A stretch of 6,117 nt of DNA from NCBI GenBank assembly GCA_944324205.1, contig CALUVK010000104.1, positions 1-6,117 on the forward strand. Reading direction: 5' to 3'. The DNA comes from Candidatus Gastranaerophilales bacterium. Its GTDB lineage: Bacteria; Cyanobacteriota; Vampirovibrionia; Gastranaerophilales; Gastranaerophilaceae. This document shows, in pieces, positions 1 through 6,117 of this stretch. Position 1 is the first letter of the stretch. Each line of letters opens with the position of its first letter. Under the pieces are notes generated by a model. That model was not told the origin of the DNA. It saw only the letters and a list, made by a program, of their open reading frames with translations, and ran no database searches. A program made the translations under genes and the position numbers.

Positions 1-649
1 TCCTAACCATCTTACATCTTACAATCTTTTTACCCACCGCAGATATTAAAATATCGGCGGTTTTTATTTTGTTTTCTGCATCTTTTGTATAAGAATGGCA
101 AATCGTAACTGTTGCATTACGCTTTAACAGCATCTGCGCCATAGGTTTCCCTACAATATTGGAGCGGCCGAGAATAACAGCGTCTGCTCCTTCTATCGGA
201 ATTTTATATTCATCAAGCAGCATTATTACTCCCTGCGGAGTTGCCGGATAAAAATACGGTTCAAGTCCTATTGCCAGCCTACCGACATTTTCCGGTGTAA
301 ACCCGTCAACATCTTTCTTCGGAGAAATTGTTTCTATAACTTTGTTTTTATCAATATGAGCAGGTAAAGGGAGCTGCACAAGAATGCCTGTTACATCATT
401 GTCTGCATTTAAATCATTTATAACGGATAATAACTTGTCTTCTGTTGTAGATTCGGATAATTCTATTATAGTGGATTTTATTCCGACTTTTTCAGCAGCT
501 TTCTTTTTATTGTTTACATAAATCCTGCTTGCTGTATTATCACCAACCAGAATAACAACAAGATGAGGCTGTTTTGAGAGTTTTGAGACTCTATTTTTTA
601 CATCTTCTAATACTTTTATGGATAAAGCCTTTCCGTCTAATATTATCAT
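1..649 (-). CDS. folD: FolD, methylene-THF dehydrogenase/cyclohydrolase (3′ end outside window)
   Basis: Bifunctional cytosolic enzyme of folate one-carbon metabolism. It oxidises 5,10-methylene-THF to methenyl-THF with NAD(P)+ and hydrolyses this to 10-formyl-THF, feeding purine and formyl-Met synthesis. The 216 codons present match the family closely. The catalytic set is intact: Y44 and K48 (YVNNK), Q92 in VQLPLP, and D115 in KKDVDGF, with the same spacing as E. coli Y50/K54/Q98/D121. The Rossmann nucleotide-binding stretch VILGRSNIVGKPMAQ starts near residue 158, followed by TVTICHS. The usual PCTPxG motif reads PATPQG (Ala136), a tolerated-looking change. About 70 C-terminal residues are expected beyond the window edge. 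The ATG at 649-647 overlaps the stop of the upstream CooC-like gene as ATGA. AGGAG at 659-655, inside that gene, sits 5 bases upstream, so the two are very likely co-transcribed and translationally coupled. Identity is secure. Confidence 0.97.
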   Translation of the reverse strand, partial: MIILDGKALSIKVLEDVKNRVSKLSKQPHLVVILVGDNTASRIYVNNKKKAAEKVGIKSTIIELSESTTEDKLLSVINDLNADNDVTGILVQLPLPAHIDKNKVIETISPKKDVDGFTPENVGRLAIGLEPYFYPATPQGVIMLLDEYKIPIEGADAVILGRSNIVGKPMAQMLLKRNATVTICHSYTKDAENKIKTADILISAVGKKIVRCKMVR

Positions 650-1398
650 CTGTTCTCCTGCGGTAAATTCAGTCTGAAATAAAACTGCTTAACTGCATCA
701 TTAACTATTATTGAATTTCTATCAAGTGGCCCTGCAGCAAGCTCCTCTATATATGGAACGGTTCCTAAAACTTCTACATCTGCGTTTTTTAACTCTTCAG
801 CTATCAGATTAATATCTTCATTTTTAACCTTGTTAATAACAACCCCCATTTGCCCGCCAACAGCGTATTTTGCAGAAAACTCCGTTATTCTTTTAGCTAA
901 ATGCAGAGAATCTATGGTCGGATTTGCAACAACAAGGGTTAAATCTATATCAGTATCAACAAGCTGATTAAGGTATTTTAAATCGAATTCGCAATCAAAG
1001 ATTACAAAGTCATATCTTTCAATAAGCTTCTGGCATGCATCATTTATTTGACCGGTTATAGGACAACGGCAGTCTTTTGCTCCTACAAACCAGGAAACAA
1101 TAATATCAACATTATCACTTAAACTAACAATAATATCCTCAATTGCCCATTCAACATATTCGTGCTTTGTCATTCCCTGCGGAATCCCTGTTTTATACTC
1201 GTGTTTCCCGCTTCTTATACCGTAGATAGTGTTTCTTATATCTAATCCGAAAGAATGACCAAGCTCACCTGTTAAATCATTATCAAAAAGTAATATAGAT
1301 TTATCAGGGAAATTCTCTTTTATTATATTCAAAAACGCCTTTGCTATTGTTGTTTTTCCGTTTCCGCTTTTTCCAGTAACCGCTATTTTTATACTCAA
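646..1398 (-). CDS. CooC-like P-loop ATPase (putative nickel-insertion/metallocentre assembly protein)
   Basis: A 250-residue cytosolic P-loop protein of the MinD/ParA/NifH (SIMIBI) class, closest in pattern to CooC, the ATPase that helps load nickel into CO dehydrogenase. Visible features in order are: a deviant Walker A, GKSGNGKTT (residues 9-17), with the signature lysine K10 and P-loop K15; D39 in LLFDND; a CxC pair, C110-R-C112, at the place where CooC uses two cysteines at the dimer interface to bind Ni; a switch II/Walker B-like YDFVIFDCE (D135, E137); the base-recognition motif VINKV near 187-191; and a C-terminal LGTVPYIEEL. The family's usual D-x-EAG-x-EH after the Walker B strand is changed to DCEFDLKY, so this is a divergent member. 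The start is TTG, chosen because a good ribosome site precedes it and the P-loop begins at once. It is coupled to folD downstream. It could instead serve another metalloenzyme or be an uncharacterised SIMIBI ATPase. Confidence 0.8.
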   Translation of the reverse strand: MSIKIAVTGKSGNGKTTIAKAFLNIIKENFPDKSILLFDNDLTGELGHSFGLDIRNTIYGIRSGKHEYKTGIPQGMTKHEYVEWAIEDIIVSLSDNVDIIVSWFVGAKDCRCPITGQINDACQKLIERYDFVIFDCEFDLKYLNQLVDTDIDLTLVVANPTIDSLHLAKRITEFSAKYAVGGQMGVVINKVKNEDINLIAEELKNADVEVLGTVPYIEELAAGPLDRNSIIVNDAVKQFYFRLNLPQENR

Positions 1399-1405
1399 TA
1401 TTAAA

Positions 1406-1411
1406 TCCTCT
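1406..1411 (-). promoter_or_regulatory. Ribosome binding site supporting a TTG start
   Basis: AGAGGA lies 7 bases upstream of the TTG at 1398-1396. No in-frame ATG or GTG lies near it, and the protein begins MSIKIAVTGK, which is the normal distance from a SIMIBI N-terminus to its P-loop. The site therefore decides in favour of the rare TTG initiator for the CooC-like gene, which may mean modest expression. Confidence 0.75.
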
Positions 1412-1504
1412 TTTTATTAATAATATCATGAAAACGCTCTGATTCATAAAAAGCGCTTAGTAGGTCCGAATATAAACAATAAGACGAAAGACAGACTATA
1501 CAGC

Positions 1505-1954
1505 TTAACTATTTAATAATTTCATATATAAAATCGGGTACGGATTACCCTGCTCATCAATTTCAGATCTTTTGTAGACTTTAAAACCAAGATGTTCATA
1601 AAACTCTTTTGCCTGCGGGTTTTGTTCATTTACAGTTAGCTCATTTATAGAAAAATGCTTAATTGCGTATTCAATCATTTTTCTGCCAACCCCTTTCCCT
1701 CTGTATTCAGGAGTAACAAAAAGCATTTCCAGCTTTTGTCCTTCTATACCGATAAAGGCTATCGGTCGTTCGTCATCTTGAGCAATAATGAGATGAGTTA
1801 TATTTTTTAAGGCTTCAGGTAAAAAATTTTGTTTAATATTTTGTATTTCACTTTCCGGTAAAAACAAATGAGTTTCTCTTACAGATTTTTCCCAAATTTC
1901 TAAAAGTATATTAATAAGAGAAGCCGGTCTTTTAAATAGTTCGGTTAATTTCAT
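1505..1954 (-). CDS. GNAT family N-acetyltransferase, YjaB-like
   Basis: A 149-residue single-domain acetyl-CoA-dependent acetyltransferase, normal length for the family. Acetyl-CoA binding motif A is clear at residues 75-94 (LEMLFVTPEYRGKGVG, with R85-x-x-G88-x-G90). It is followed by LTVNEQNPQAKEFYEHLGFKVYKRSE (positions 106-131) and the terminal GNPYPILYMKL. The N-terminal WEKSVRETHLFL (about 21-32) together with VNEQN and RSE.D..GnPYP matches the pattern of E. coli YjaB and its relatives. The natural acceptor of this subgroup is not known to me, so substrate is left open. The ATG at 1954 shares one base with the stop of the upstream sugar acetyltransferase reading frame (TAATG). An AAAAGG-like ribosome site near 1969-1964 is about 9 bases away, so it can probably initiate on its own although the upstream gene is interrupted. 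A 106-base gap separates it from the CooC-like gene. Confidence 0.9.
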   Translation of the reverse strand: MKLTELFKRPASLINILLEIWEKSVRETHLFLPESEIQNIKQNFLPEALKNITHLIIAQDDERPIAFIGIEGQKLEMLFVTPEYRGKGVGRKMIEYAIKHFSINELTVNEQNPQAKEFYEHLGFKVYKRSEIDEQGNPYPILYMKLLNS

Positions 1955-2544
1955 TATTTTTTACCTTTTCGTATATCATCAAAATATTTAATTACTCTGC
2001 AAGGATTACCAACTGCAACACAGTTATCGGGAATTGAACGATTTACAACACTTCCTGCTCCAATAATACTGTTTTTACCTATCGTAACACCGGGGAGAAT
2101 TATAGCTCCCCCGCCAACCCAAACCCCGTCTTTTATTTCAACAGGTTCTGCGCATGTATTATAATAAATCGAATTATTTTATGCCCGATTATAAATATAT
2201 CTTTCTTCAGGTAAAACAGGATGATATGCGGTATAAATCTGAACATTCGGAGCAAACATTATACAATCCCCAATAATATTTTTTTCATTATCTATAAAGG
2301 TACAATTTGGCCCGATTATAATATCACTGCCTATAAAAATATTTTTACCGTATTCACAATGAAATCTTTCACCTACAAAAACATTTTTCCCAATTGCTCC
2401 AAATAATTGTGCAAGAATACTGGCTTTCTTTAGTTCATCCTCATAATCTGCAGCCTCATATTCTTTCATTAAAATCCTTGAATTTGAACGTAACGTGCAT
2501 AGTTCTTTTGATGCAGTTTCTATATATTTATATTCCTTATTCAT
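1954..2544 (-). pseudogene. Sugar O-acetyltransferase (Maa/LacA/NodL family) with an internal in-frame TAA
   Basis: The reading frame is 197 codons including the stop, the usual length for maltose/galactoside O-acetyltransferases, which form left-handed β-helix trimers and move acetyl from acetyl-CoA to a sugar hydroxyl. Residues 1-50 form the helical N-terminal region. Hexapeptide repeats follow (FHCEYGKNIFIGSDIIIGPN, then IIGDCIMFAPNVQIYTAYHP), with catalytic His108 in TAYHP. Codon 122 (2181-2179) is TAA. Reading on in the same frame restores the family's C-terminal half without any shift: a segment beginning AEPVEIKDGVWVGGGA, then ILPGVTIGKNSIIGAGSVV and VAVGNPCRVIKYF, ending in TAA at 1956-1954. 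Translation as read gives only 121 residues and loses the last helix coils that shape the acetyl-CoA site. No good restart codon follows the stop. AGGAG at 2554-2550 precedes the ATG at 2544 by 5 bases. A recent nonsense mutation, or a sequencing error, is the simplest reading. Confidence 0.88.
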
Positions 2545-2573
2545 AATCTCTCCTAATACTCTGTTTTTGTTGT

Positions 2574-2602
2574 ATTTTATTATAAAAAGAGATTTCTTAC
2601 AA
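2574..2602 (-). promoter_or_regulatory. Putative sigma-70 type promoter for the acetyltransferase pair
   Basis: Downstream of the polymerase terminator, TTGTAA (2602-2597) is followed by a 17-base spacer and TAAAAT (2579-2574). A perfect TATAAT also lies at 2584-2579 but lacks a good -35 box at standard distance. Transcription would begin near 2567, about 20 bases before the ATG of the sugar acetyltransferase. The region is AT-rich, so chance matches are easy; the position between a terminator and a gene start is the main support. Confidence 0.5.
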
Positions 2603-2610
2603 TTCTTTAT

Positions 2611-2642
2611 AAAAAAATGGCGCGGGCTAAAGCCCGCGCCAT
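2611..2642 (-). terminator. Intrinsic terminator after the RNA polymerase β′ gene
   Basis: On the minus strand, 17 bases past the β′ stop codon, two perfect 12-base complementary arms (2642-2631 and 2628-2617) enclose a tiny spacer. In practice this gives an 11-pair, very GC-rich stem with a TTTA loop. A run of seven T (2617-2611) follows directly. This is a textbook Rho-independent terminator. It should end the polymerase operon transcript before the acetyltransferase genes. The stem is strikingly GC-rich for this AT-rich DNA and could also belong to a dispersed palindromic repeat family. Confidence 0.93.
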
Positions 2643-2658
2643 GATATATCTCTCTTAA

Positions 2659-5600
2659 TTATTCCTTATCTGAATTATCTTCACCGCCTACAAGCAAATC
2701 AGGAGCGCCGAACATACCTTCGATTTCTTCTAAGATAGCTGACGGTTTTCTTGCCTGATTTCTTTGTGCTGCACGTTTTTGAGCTTCTTTATCGCGTTCT
2801 TCGCTTGCACAAGACAGGTGATAGAAACCGGTACCTGCTGGTATCAAACGACCGATGATAACGTTTTCTTTCAAACCTCTCAACAGGTCTTTCTTACCTT
2901 CTACTGCAGCTTCGGTCAAAATTCTTGTAGTTTCCTGGAATGAAGCAGCTGAAATAAAGCTTTCTGTGTTCAACGAAGCTTTTGTAATACCTAATAACAT
3001 GTATTCACAAGTTGCTTCCTGACCATCATGTTCTTTAACAGCCTTATTTTCGTTCTCAAAAGTTTGAACCTCAACCAGCTCGCCCGGTAACAAGTTTGTA
3101 TCGCCGGCATCAACAATTCTGACTTTCTTAGTCATCTGACGAACAATAATTTCGATGTGCTTATCAGCAATTTCTACCCCTTGTGAACGGTAAACACGCT
3201 GAACTTCATCTACCAGGTATTGTTGTGCTTCTTCCGGACCGCAAAGTCTGATTACATCATGCGGGTTCAAAGGACCGCTTGTTAAAGGCTGACCTTTTTT
3301 GATTTTTTGTTTATTTTGAACAACGATACTTGCATCAATTGCAAATTTAATCTCAGTTCTGCTTCCGCTGTCGCTTACAAGGAACAAACGGGGAACATCA
3401 TCTTCGATTTCAATTTCAGCAACACCGTCAGTTTCAGCCAATATTGCACAGTCTTTCGGCTTTCTTGCTTCAAGAAGTTCTTCAACTCTCGGCAAACCTT
3501 GAACGATATCGCCAGTTTTTTCTCTTTCAAATACTAATGTTGCAAGCATATCGCCTCTTAGAACGAGCGAGCCTTCTTCTACCTGTAACATAGTACCCGG
3601 GCTGATTAAGTACGGACGACCGTTTCTAATTGTAACAGATTTAGCATCTACTGCAATAATCTTACCTGAAACAGTTGCAACTTCGCCAGATTCAGCAACC
3701 GGAGTATCAAGCTTAATAAAATCGCCTTTCTTAACAGAAGGTTTAGATTTTGTTTCAATTACTGTTTCAAAGTTTGCACAATTTAGAAGTAATCTTCTTG
3801 ACTCTGTTGCCTCACCCTTAATAGAAGCAACACCGTCATTCAGAGCAAGGACTTCCGTTTTTGCAATCGGAGTCTTAGGTTCAATTACCTGACCATTTTC
3901 AACAAGCAATTCTGTCTGCAATGAACTGTTTAGAGCAGAATTACCTTCCAATTCACGACGTACAATCAATGTTTCAAGTACAACAATCTTCAATTCGCCT
4001 TTATCATCAAGTTCTACAAGACCTTTTAAGTGTGATAAATAGCCCTGCATTTGAAGAACCAGACTTGTTCTTGTTAAAGTTGCACCGTCTAAGTTTCTTA
4101 CTCTTGCACCGTCTTTATACTGTAATTGAGTTACAGGAACAATGTTAATCAATTCATCTGTTGTATTAAATTCAATAGAAACGTCTTTTTGATCAATAAA
4201 CATCGGCTGAACCGGACGAACAAGAATTTGAATAGGTTTGTCCTCGAGAGACTCTTCTTCAAGTGAAGAAGTATCAATTTCTTCATCCAAATCATCAATG
4301 TCTAAATCATCAAAATCCATTTCCATTATAGTAACAATAGAAGTTTCTTTAGCTTTGATGCCTTTTGCAATAACTGTTCCGGCTTCAACAACAGCACCTT
4401 CTTCAACCTTAAGTTCAGATACACTCGGCAGTGTATGAACTTCACCCGGTCTTACTGTTACTTCATGTATAACATCATTGAATTCTTTGAATTCAACAAT
4501 ACCGTCTATATGGCAGTAAACATCTTTTACAACTTCAGTTCCGGCTGTAACAAAAGTACCGTTATCAACCATTCTGAGTGAAGAGTCTTTGTTAACCTGA
4601 TGAACTTCTTCCGGAACAAATACGATATTACCGGGTTTTGTAACAATCTGGTTATCATCAACTTCGATATCTACATATTTGATTTCACCTGAAGATGATA
4701 CAGAACATTCATCATCAACAAGTTCTGCAATAATCATGCCGTTTTCAACAGTTGTATCAATCGGAGCTTTTACGATATATTTTTCACCTGTTTTCTTAAC
4801 TGTCCACAATTGTTCTTTCTTAGTTTGTTCAAAAGAAGCATTTGAAGGAGTTAAAGATGCAATAACGATTGTAATTTCCTTACCTTGAACAATCTTATTA
4901 ATTTTATTCTTGCCTGATTTAACAGCTTCAACAACTAAATCTTCAGCATAACGTACTTCACCGCCGTGTTCTGATATCATAATTGTTTCAGCTAACTTAT
5001 CACCGGCTTTAACCTTCTGTTCATCTTTAACAAGAACTTTTGAACCGCCGGGAAGGTTATAAACATCACCGCCGATAATCCAAACAATACCGTTTTTGTT
5101 TGCGGTTCTTGAAATATTTCCCTGTCTGTCTTTCTTTTCATCAGCAACAAAATCTTCAAATAAAACAACACCTGACATATCAGCATTAATATCTTTTGTG
5201 GCTTTTTCTGTCAAACGTCCGCTGTCATTTGAGTTCGGCTTGTATTCAGCAAGTTTGAAGTTCTTATCAATCTTCATACCGTCTTCAAAGAAAACAGTAG
5301 CACCTGCTGGAATATGATAAGTTGTCGTTTTCTTGCTTTCTTTAACTTCAATATCAGCTTCATAGATAGAAACTCTAACTACATCACCGTGACGTGTTCT
5401 GAGTTCTCTTGTTTTAAGCTTAGAAGAAACAACTCCGCCTTCATTAGCATGAATTTCTCTTGTAGCTTCCTTAACACCTACCGCACCGCCTGTGTGGAAT
5501 GTTCTCATGGTAAGCTGTGTACCGGGTTCACCAATTGACTGTGCTGCAATAATACCGATAGCTTCACCCACATCAACAAGTTTCTGGGTAGTCATTGCCC

Positions 5601-6117
5601 AGCCGTAGCATTTCTGGCAGACACCGTATTCTAGTCCGCAGGTTAAACCTGAACGAACTTTTAATTCCTGAAGGTTTAAGTGAGAAATCTTCTTAATATC
5701 TTTTCTGTCTAAAGTTGTGTTCTTAGCAACTAATAAAGTTTTTCCGTCCTCATCATATATATCTTGCGCAACTGTTCTTCCTAATAATCTGTCAATAAGA
5801 GGAACGATTATATTATCACCGTCGCATATAGGCTTCATATTGATGCATTTATCAGTTCCGCAATCAGCATCACGAATAATTACATCTTGAGCAACGTCAA
5901 CAAGACGTCTTGTTAAGTATCCGGAGTCAGCAGTCTTAAGAGCTGTATCTACCAGACCTTTACGTGCACCGTATGATGAAATGATGTATTCAGTACAAGA
6001 AAGACCTTCTTTGAAGTTTGATGTAATCGGCAAGTCGATAATCTGCCCCTGCGCGTCTGCCATCAAGCCTCTCATACCAACAAGCTGTGATACCTGTGAT
6101 AAGTTACCTCTTGCACC
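2659..6117 (-). CDS. rpoC: RNA polymerase β′ subunit, C-terminal part (rpoC, or rpoC2 if split; 5′ end outside window)
   Basis: The catalytic large subunit of DNA-directed RNA polymerase, 1152 codons visible. The frame is open to the window edge (GARGNLSQVSQLVG precedes the methionine at 6075), so that Met is internal. Numbering from it: RGLMADAQGQIIDLPI opens the fragment; SSYGARKGLVDTALKTADSG (34-52) belongs to the conserved region near the bridge helix; zinc ligands are C72, C146, C153 and C156, with the spacing of E. coli C814/C888/C895/C898; and the trigger helix is IGEPGTQLTMRTFHTGG, with catalytic-site residues M190, R191 and H194. A large insertion follows (about 198-850). The conserved sequence then resumes at DIVQGLPRVEELLEARKPK (856-874), with the jaw and C-terminal region including ENVIIGRLIPAGTGF (1070-1084). 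The tail is charged and ends at residue 1138. Cyanobacteria split this subunit into RpoC1 and RpoC2; the junction would lie upstream of the window, so I cannot say which form this is. An intrinsic terminator follows directly. Confidence 0.97.
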   Translation of the reverse strand, partial: GARGNLSQVSQLVGMRGLMADAQGQIIDLPITSNFKEGLSCTEYIISSYGARKGLVDTALKTADSGYLTRRLVDVAQDVIIRDADCGTDKCINMKPICDGDNIIVPLIDRLLGRTVAQDIYDEDGKTLLVAKNTTLDRKDIKKISHLNLQELKVRSGLTCGLEYGVCQKCYGWAMTTQKLVDVGEAIGIIAAQSIGEPGTQLTMRTFHTGGAVGVKEATREIHANEGGVVSSKLKTRELRTRHGDVVRVSIYEADIEVKESKKTTTYHIPAGATVFFEDGMKIDKNFKLAEYKPNSNDSGRLTEKATKDINADMSGVVLFEDFVADEKKDRQGNISRTANKNGIVWIIGGDVYNLPGGSKVLVKDEQKVKAGDKLAETIMISEHGGEVRYAEDLVVEAVKSGKNKINKIVQGKEITIVIASLTPSNASFEQTKKEQLWTVKKTGEKYIVKAPIDTTVENGMIIAELVDDECSVSSSGEIKYVDIEVDDNQIVTKPGNIVFVPEEVHQVNKDSSLRMVDNGTFVTAGTEVVKDVYCHIDGIVEFKEFNDVIHEVTVRPGEVHTLPSVSELKVEEGAVVEAGTVIAKGIKAKETSIVTIMEMDFDDLDIDDLDEEIDTSSLEEESLEDKPIQILVRPVQPMFIDQKDVSIEFNTTDELINIVPVTQLQYKDGARVRNLDGATLTRTSLVLQMQGYLSHLKGLVELDDKGELKIVVLETLIVRRELEGNSALNSSLQTELLVENGQVIEPKTPIAKTEVLALNDGVASIKGEATESRRLLLNCANFETVIETKSKPSVKKGDFIKLDTPVAESGEVATVSGKIIAVDAKSVTIRNGRPYLISPGTMLQVEEGSLVLRGDMLATLVFEREKTGDIVQGLPRVEELLEARKPKDCAILAETDGVAEIEIEDDVPRLFLVSDSGSRTEIKFAIDASIVVQNKQKIKKGQPLTSGPLNPHDVIRLCGPEEAQQYLVDEVQRVYRSQGVEIADKHIEIIVRQMTKKVRIVDAGDTNLLPGELVEVQTFENENKAVKEHDGQEATCEYMLLGITKASLNTESFISAASFQETTRILTEAAVEGKKDLLRGLKENVIIGRLIPAGTGFYHLSCASEERDKEAQKRAAQRNQARKPSAILEEIEGMFGAPDLLVGGEDNSDKE
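3526..5484 (-). other. SI3 insertion domain of β′ (cyanobacterial size, SBHM-like repeats)
   Basis: Region inside the β′ gene, residues about 198-850 counted from the Met at 6075, inserted between the two halves of the trigger loop. In Cyanobacteria SI3 is known as a large arch of sandwich-barrel hybrid motif (SBHM) domains. Here a loose motif of the form V-x-x-G-x-x-V-x-x-G-x-x-I/L-A recurs, for example near 256-276, 346-363, 434-452, 550-570, 722-738 and 825-846, which fits SBHM-type β-rich units. A strongly acidic stretch (584-613) breaks the series near its centre. Boundaries are approximate. Confidence 0.8.

Noticed and set aside
1399..1504. Possible terminator or promoter in the gap between the GNAT and CooC-like genes
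   Set aside because: Only short 4-5 base inverted matches with long loops and no following T-run are present, and no -35/-10 pair stands out; whether transcription continues through the gap cannot be decided from the sequence.
2179..2181. Programmed readthrough or stop-codon recoding at the internal TAA
   Set aside because: TAA is the least leaky stop, no recoding signal is evident, and the other genes here (β′, GNAT) use TAA as their normal terminator.
2160..2190. A frameshift as the cause of the short sugar acetyltransferase
   Set aside because: The downstream family motifs are in the same frame as the upstream half (591 bases from ATG to final stop, a multiple of three), so the lesion is a nonsense codon, not an indel.
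2221..2406. Plus-strand open frame opposite the sugar acetyltransferase
   Set aside because: It is antisense to a frame with clear family motifs, has no ribosome site I would trust, and its translation resembles nothing; it is a shadow frame.
3307..5538. Several plus-strand open frames of 66-76 codons and one minus-strand frame (4992-5186) inside the β′ gene
   Set aside because: All overlap the conserved β′ reading frame, show biased composition (for example a serine-rich frame opposite the acidic linker) and have no independent support.
6075..6117. The methionine at 6075 as a true start of a separate gene
   Set aside because: The frame continues upstream as GARGNLSQVSQLVG, which is conserved β′ sequence, so the Met is internal and the gene is cut by the window edge.

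Overview
The window is AT-rich bacterial chromosomal DNA in which every gene I can support lies on the minus strand, so transcription runs from the high coordinates to the low ones. The best clue to the organism is the RNA polymerase β′ gene. Its trigger loop carries a lineage-specific insertion (SI3) of about 640-650 residues, the size known from Cyanobacteria and far larger than the roughly 190 residues in E. coli. Flanking motifs such as SSYGARKGLVDTAL also read like cyanobacterial RpoC2. The low GC content, and the wholly non-photosynthetic but small gene set, suggest a non-photosynthetic member of the Cyanobacteriota (Melainabacteria/Vampirovibrionia, Gastranaerophilales-like). This is inference from the sequence alone.

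Layout in transcription order. (1) 6117-2659: C-terminal part of β′ (rpoC, or rpoC2 if the gene is split), entering from outside the window. (2) 2642-2611: a strong intrinsic terminator that closes the polymerase operon. (3) 2602-2574: a plausible sigma-70 type promoter. (4) 2544-1954: a maltose/galactoside-type sugar O-acetyltransferase gene interrupted by a single in-frame TAA, probably a pseudogene. (5) 1954-1505: a YjaB-like GNAT acetyltransferase whose ATG overlaps the acetyltransferase stop (TAATG). (6) 1504-1399: a 106-base gap with no convincing terminator or promoter. (7) 1398-646: a CooC-like P-loop ATPase with a TTG start and a CxC motif. (8) 649-1: folD, overlapping the ATPase stop by four bases (ATGA) and running out of the window.

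The polymerase gene is separated from the rest by the terminator. The two acetyltransferase genes form one translationally coupled pair, and the CooC-like/folD genes form another. A CooC-type nickel-insertion ATPase next to the one-carbon enzyme FolD recalls the arrangement in acetogen Wood-Ljungdahl clusters, but no CO dehydrogenase or other pathway gene is visible here, so the functional link is a hypothesis. I see no mobile element, CRISPR array, RNA gene or clearly new system. The points most worth a second look are the stop codon in an otherwise intact reading frame, the divergent CooC-like protein, and the acidic linker inside the β′ insertion.
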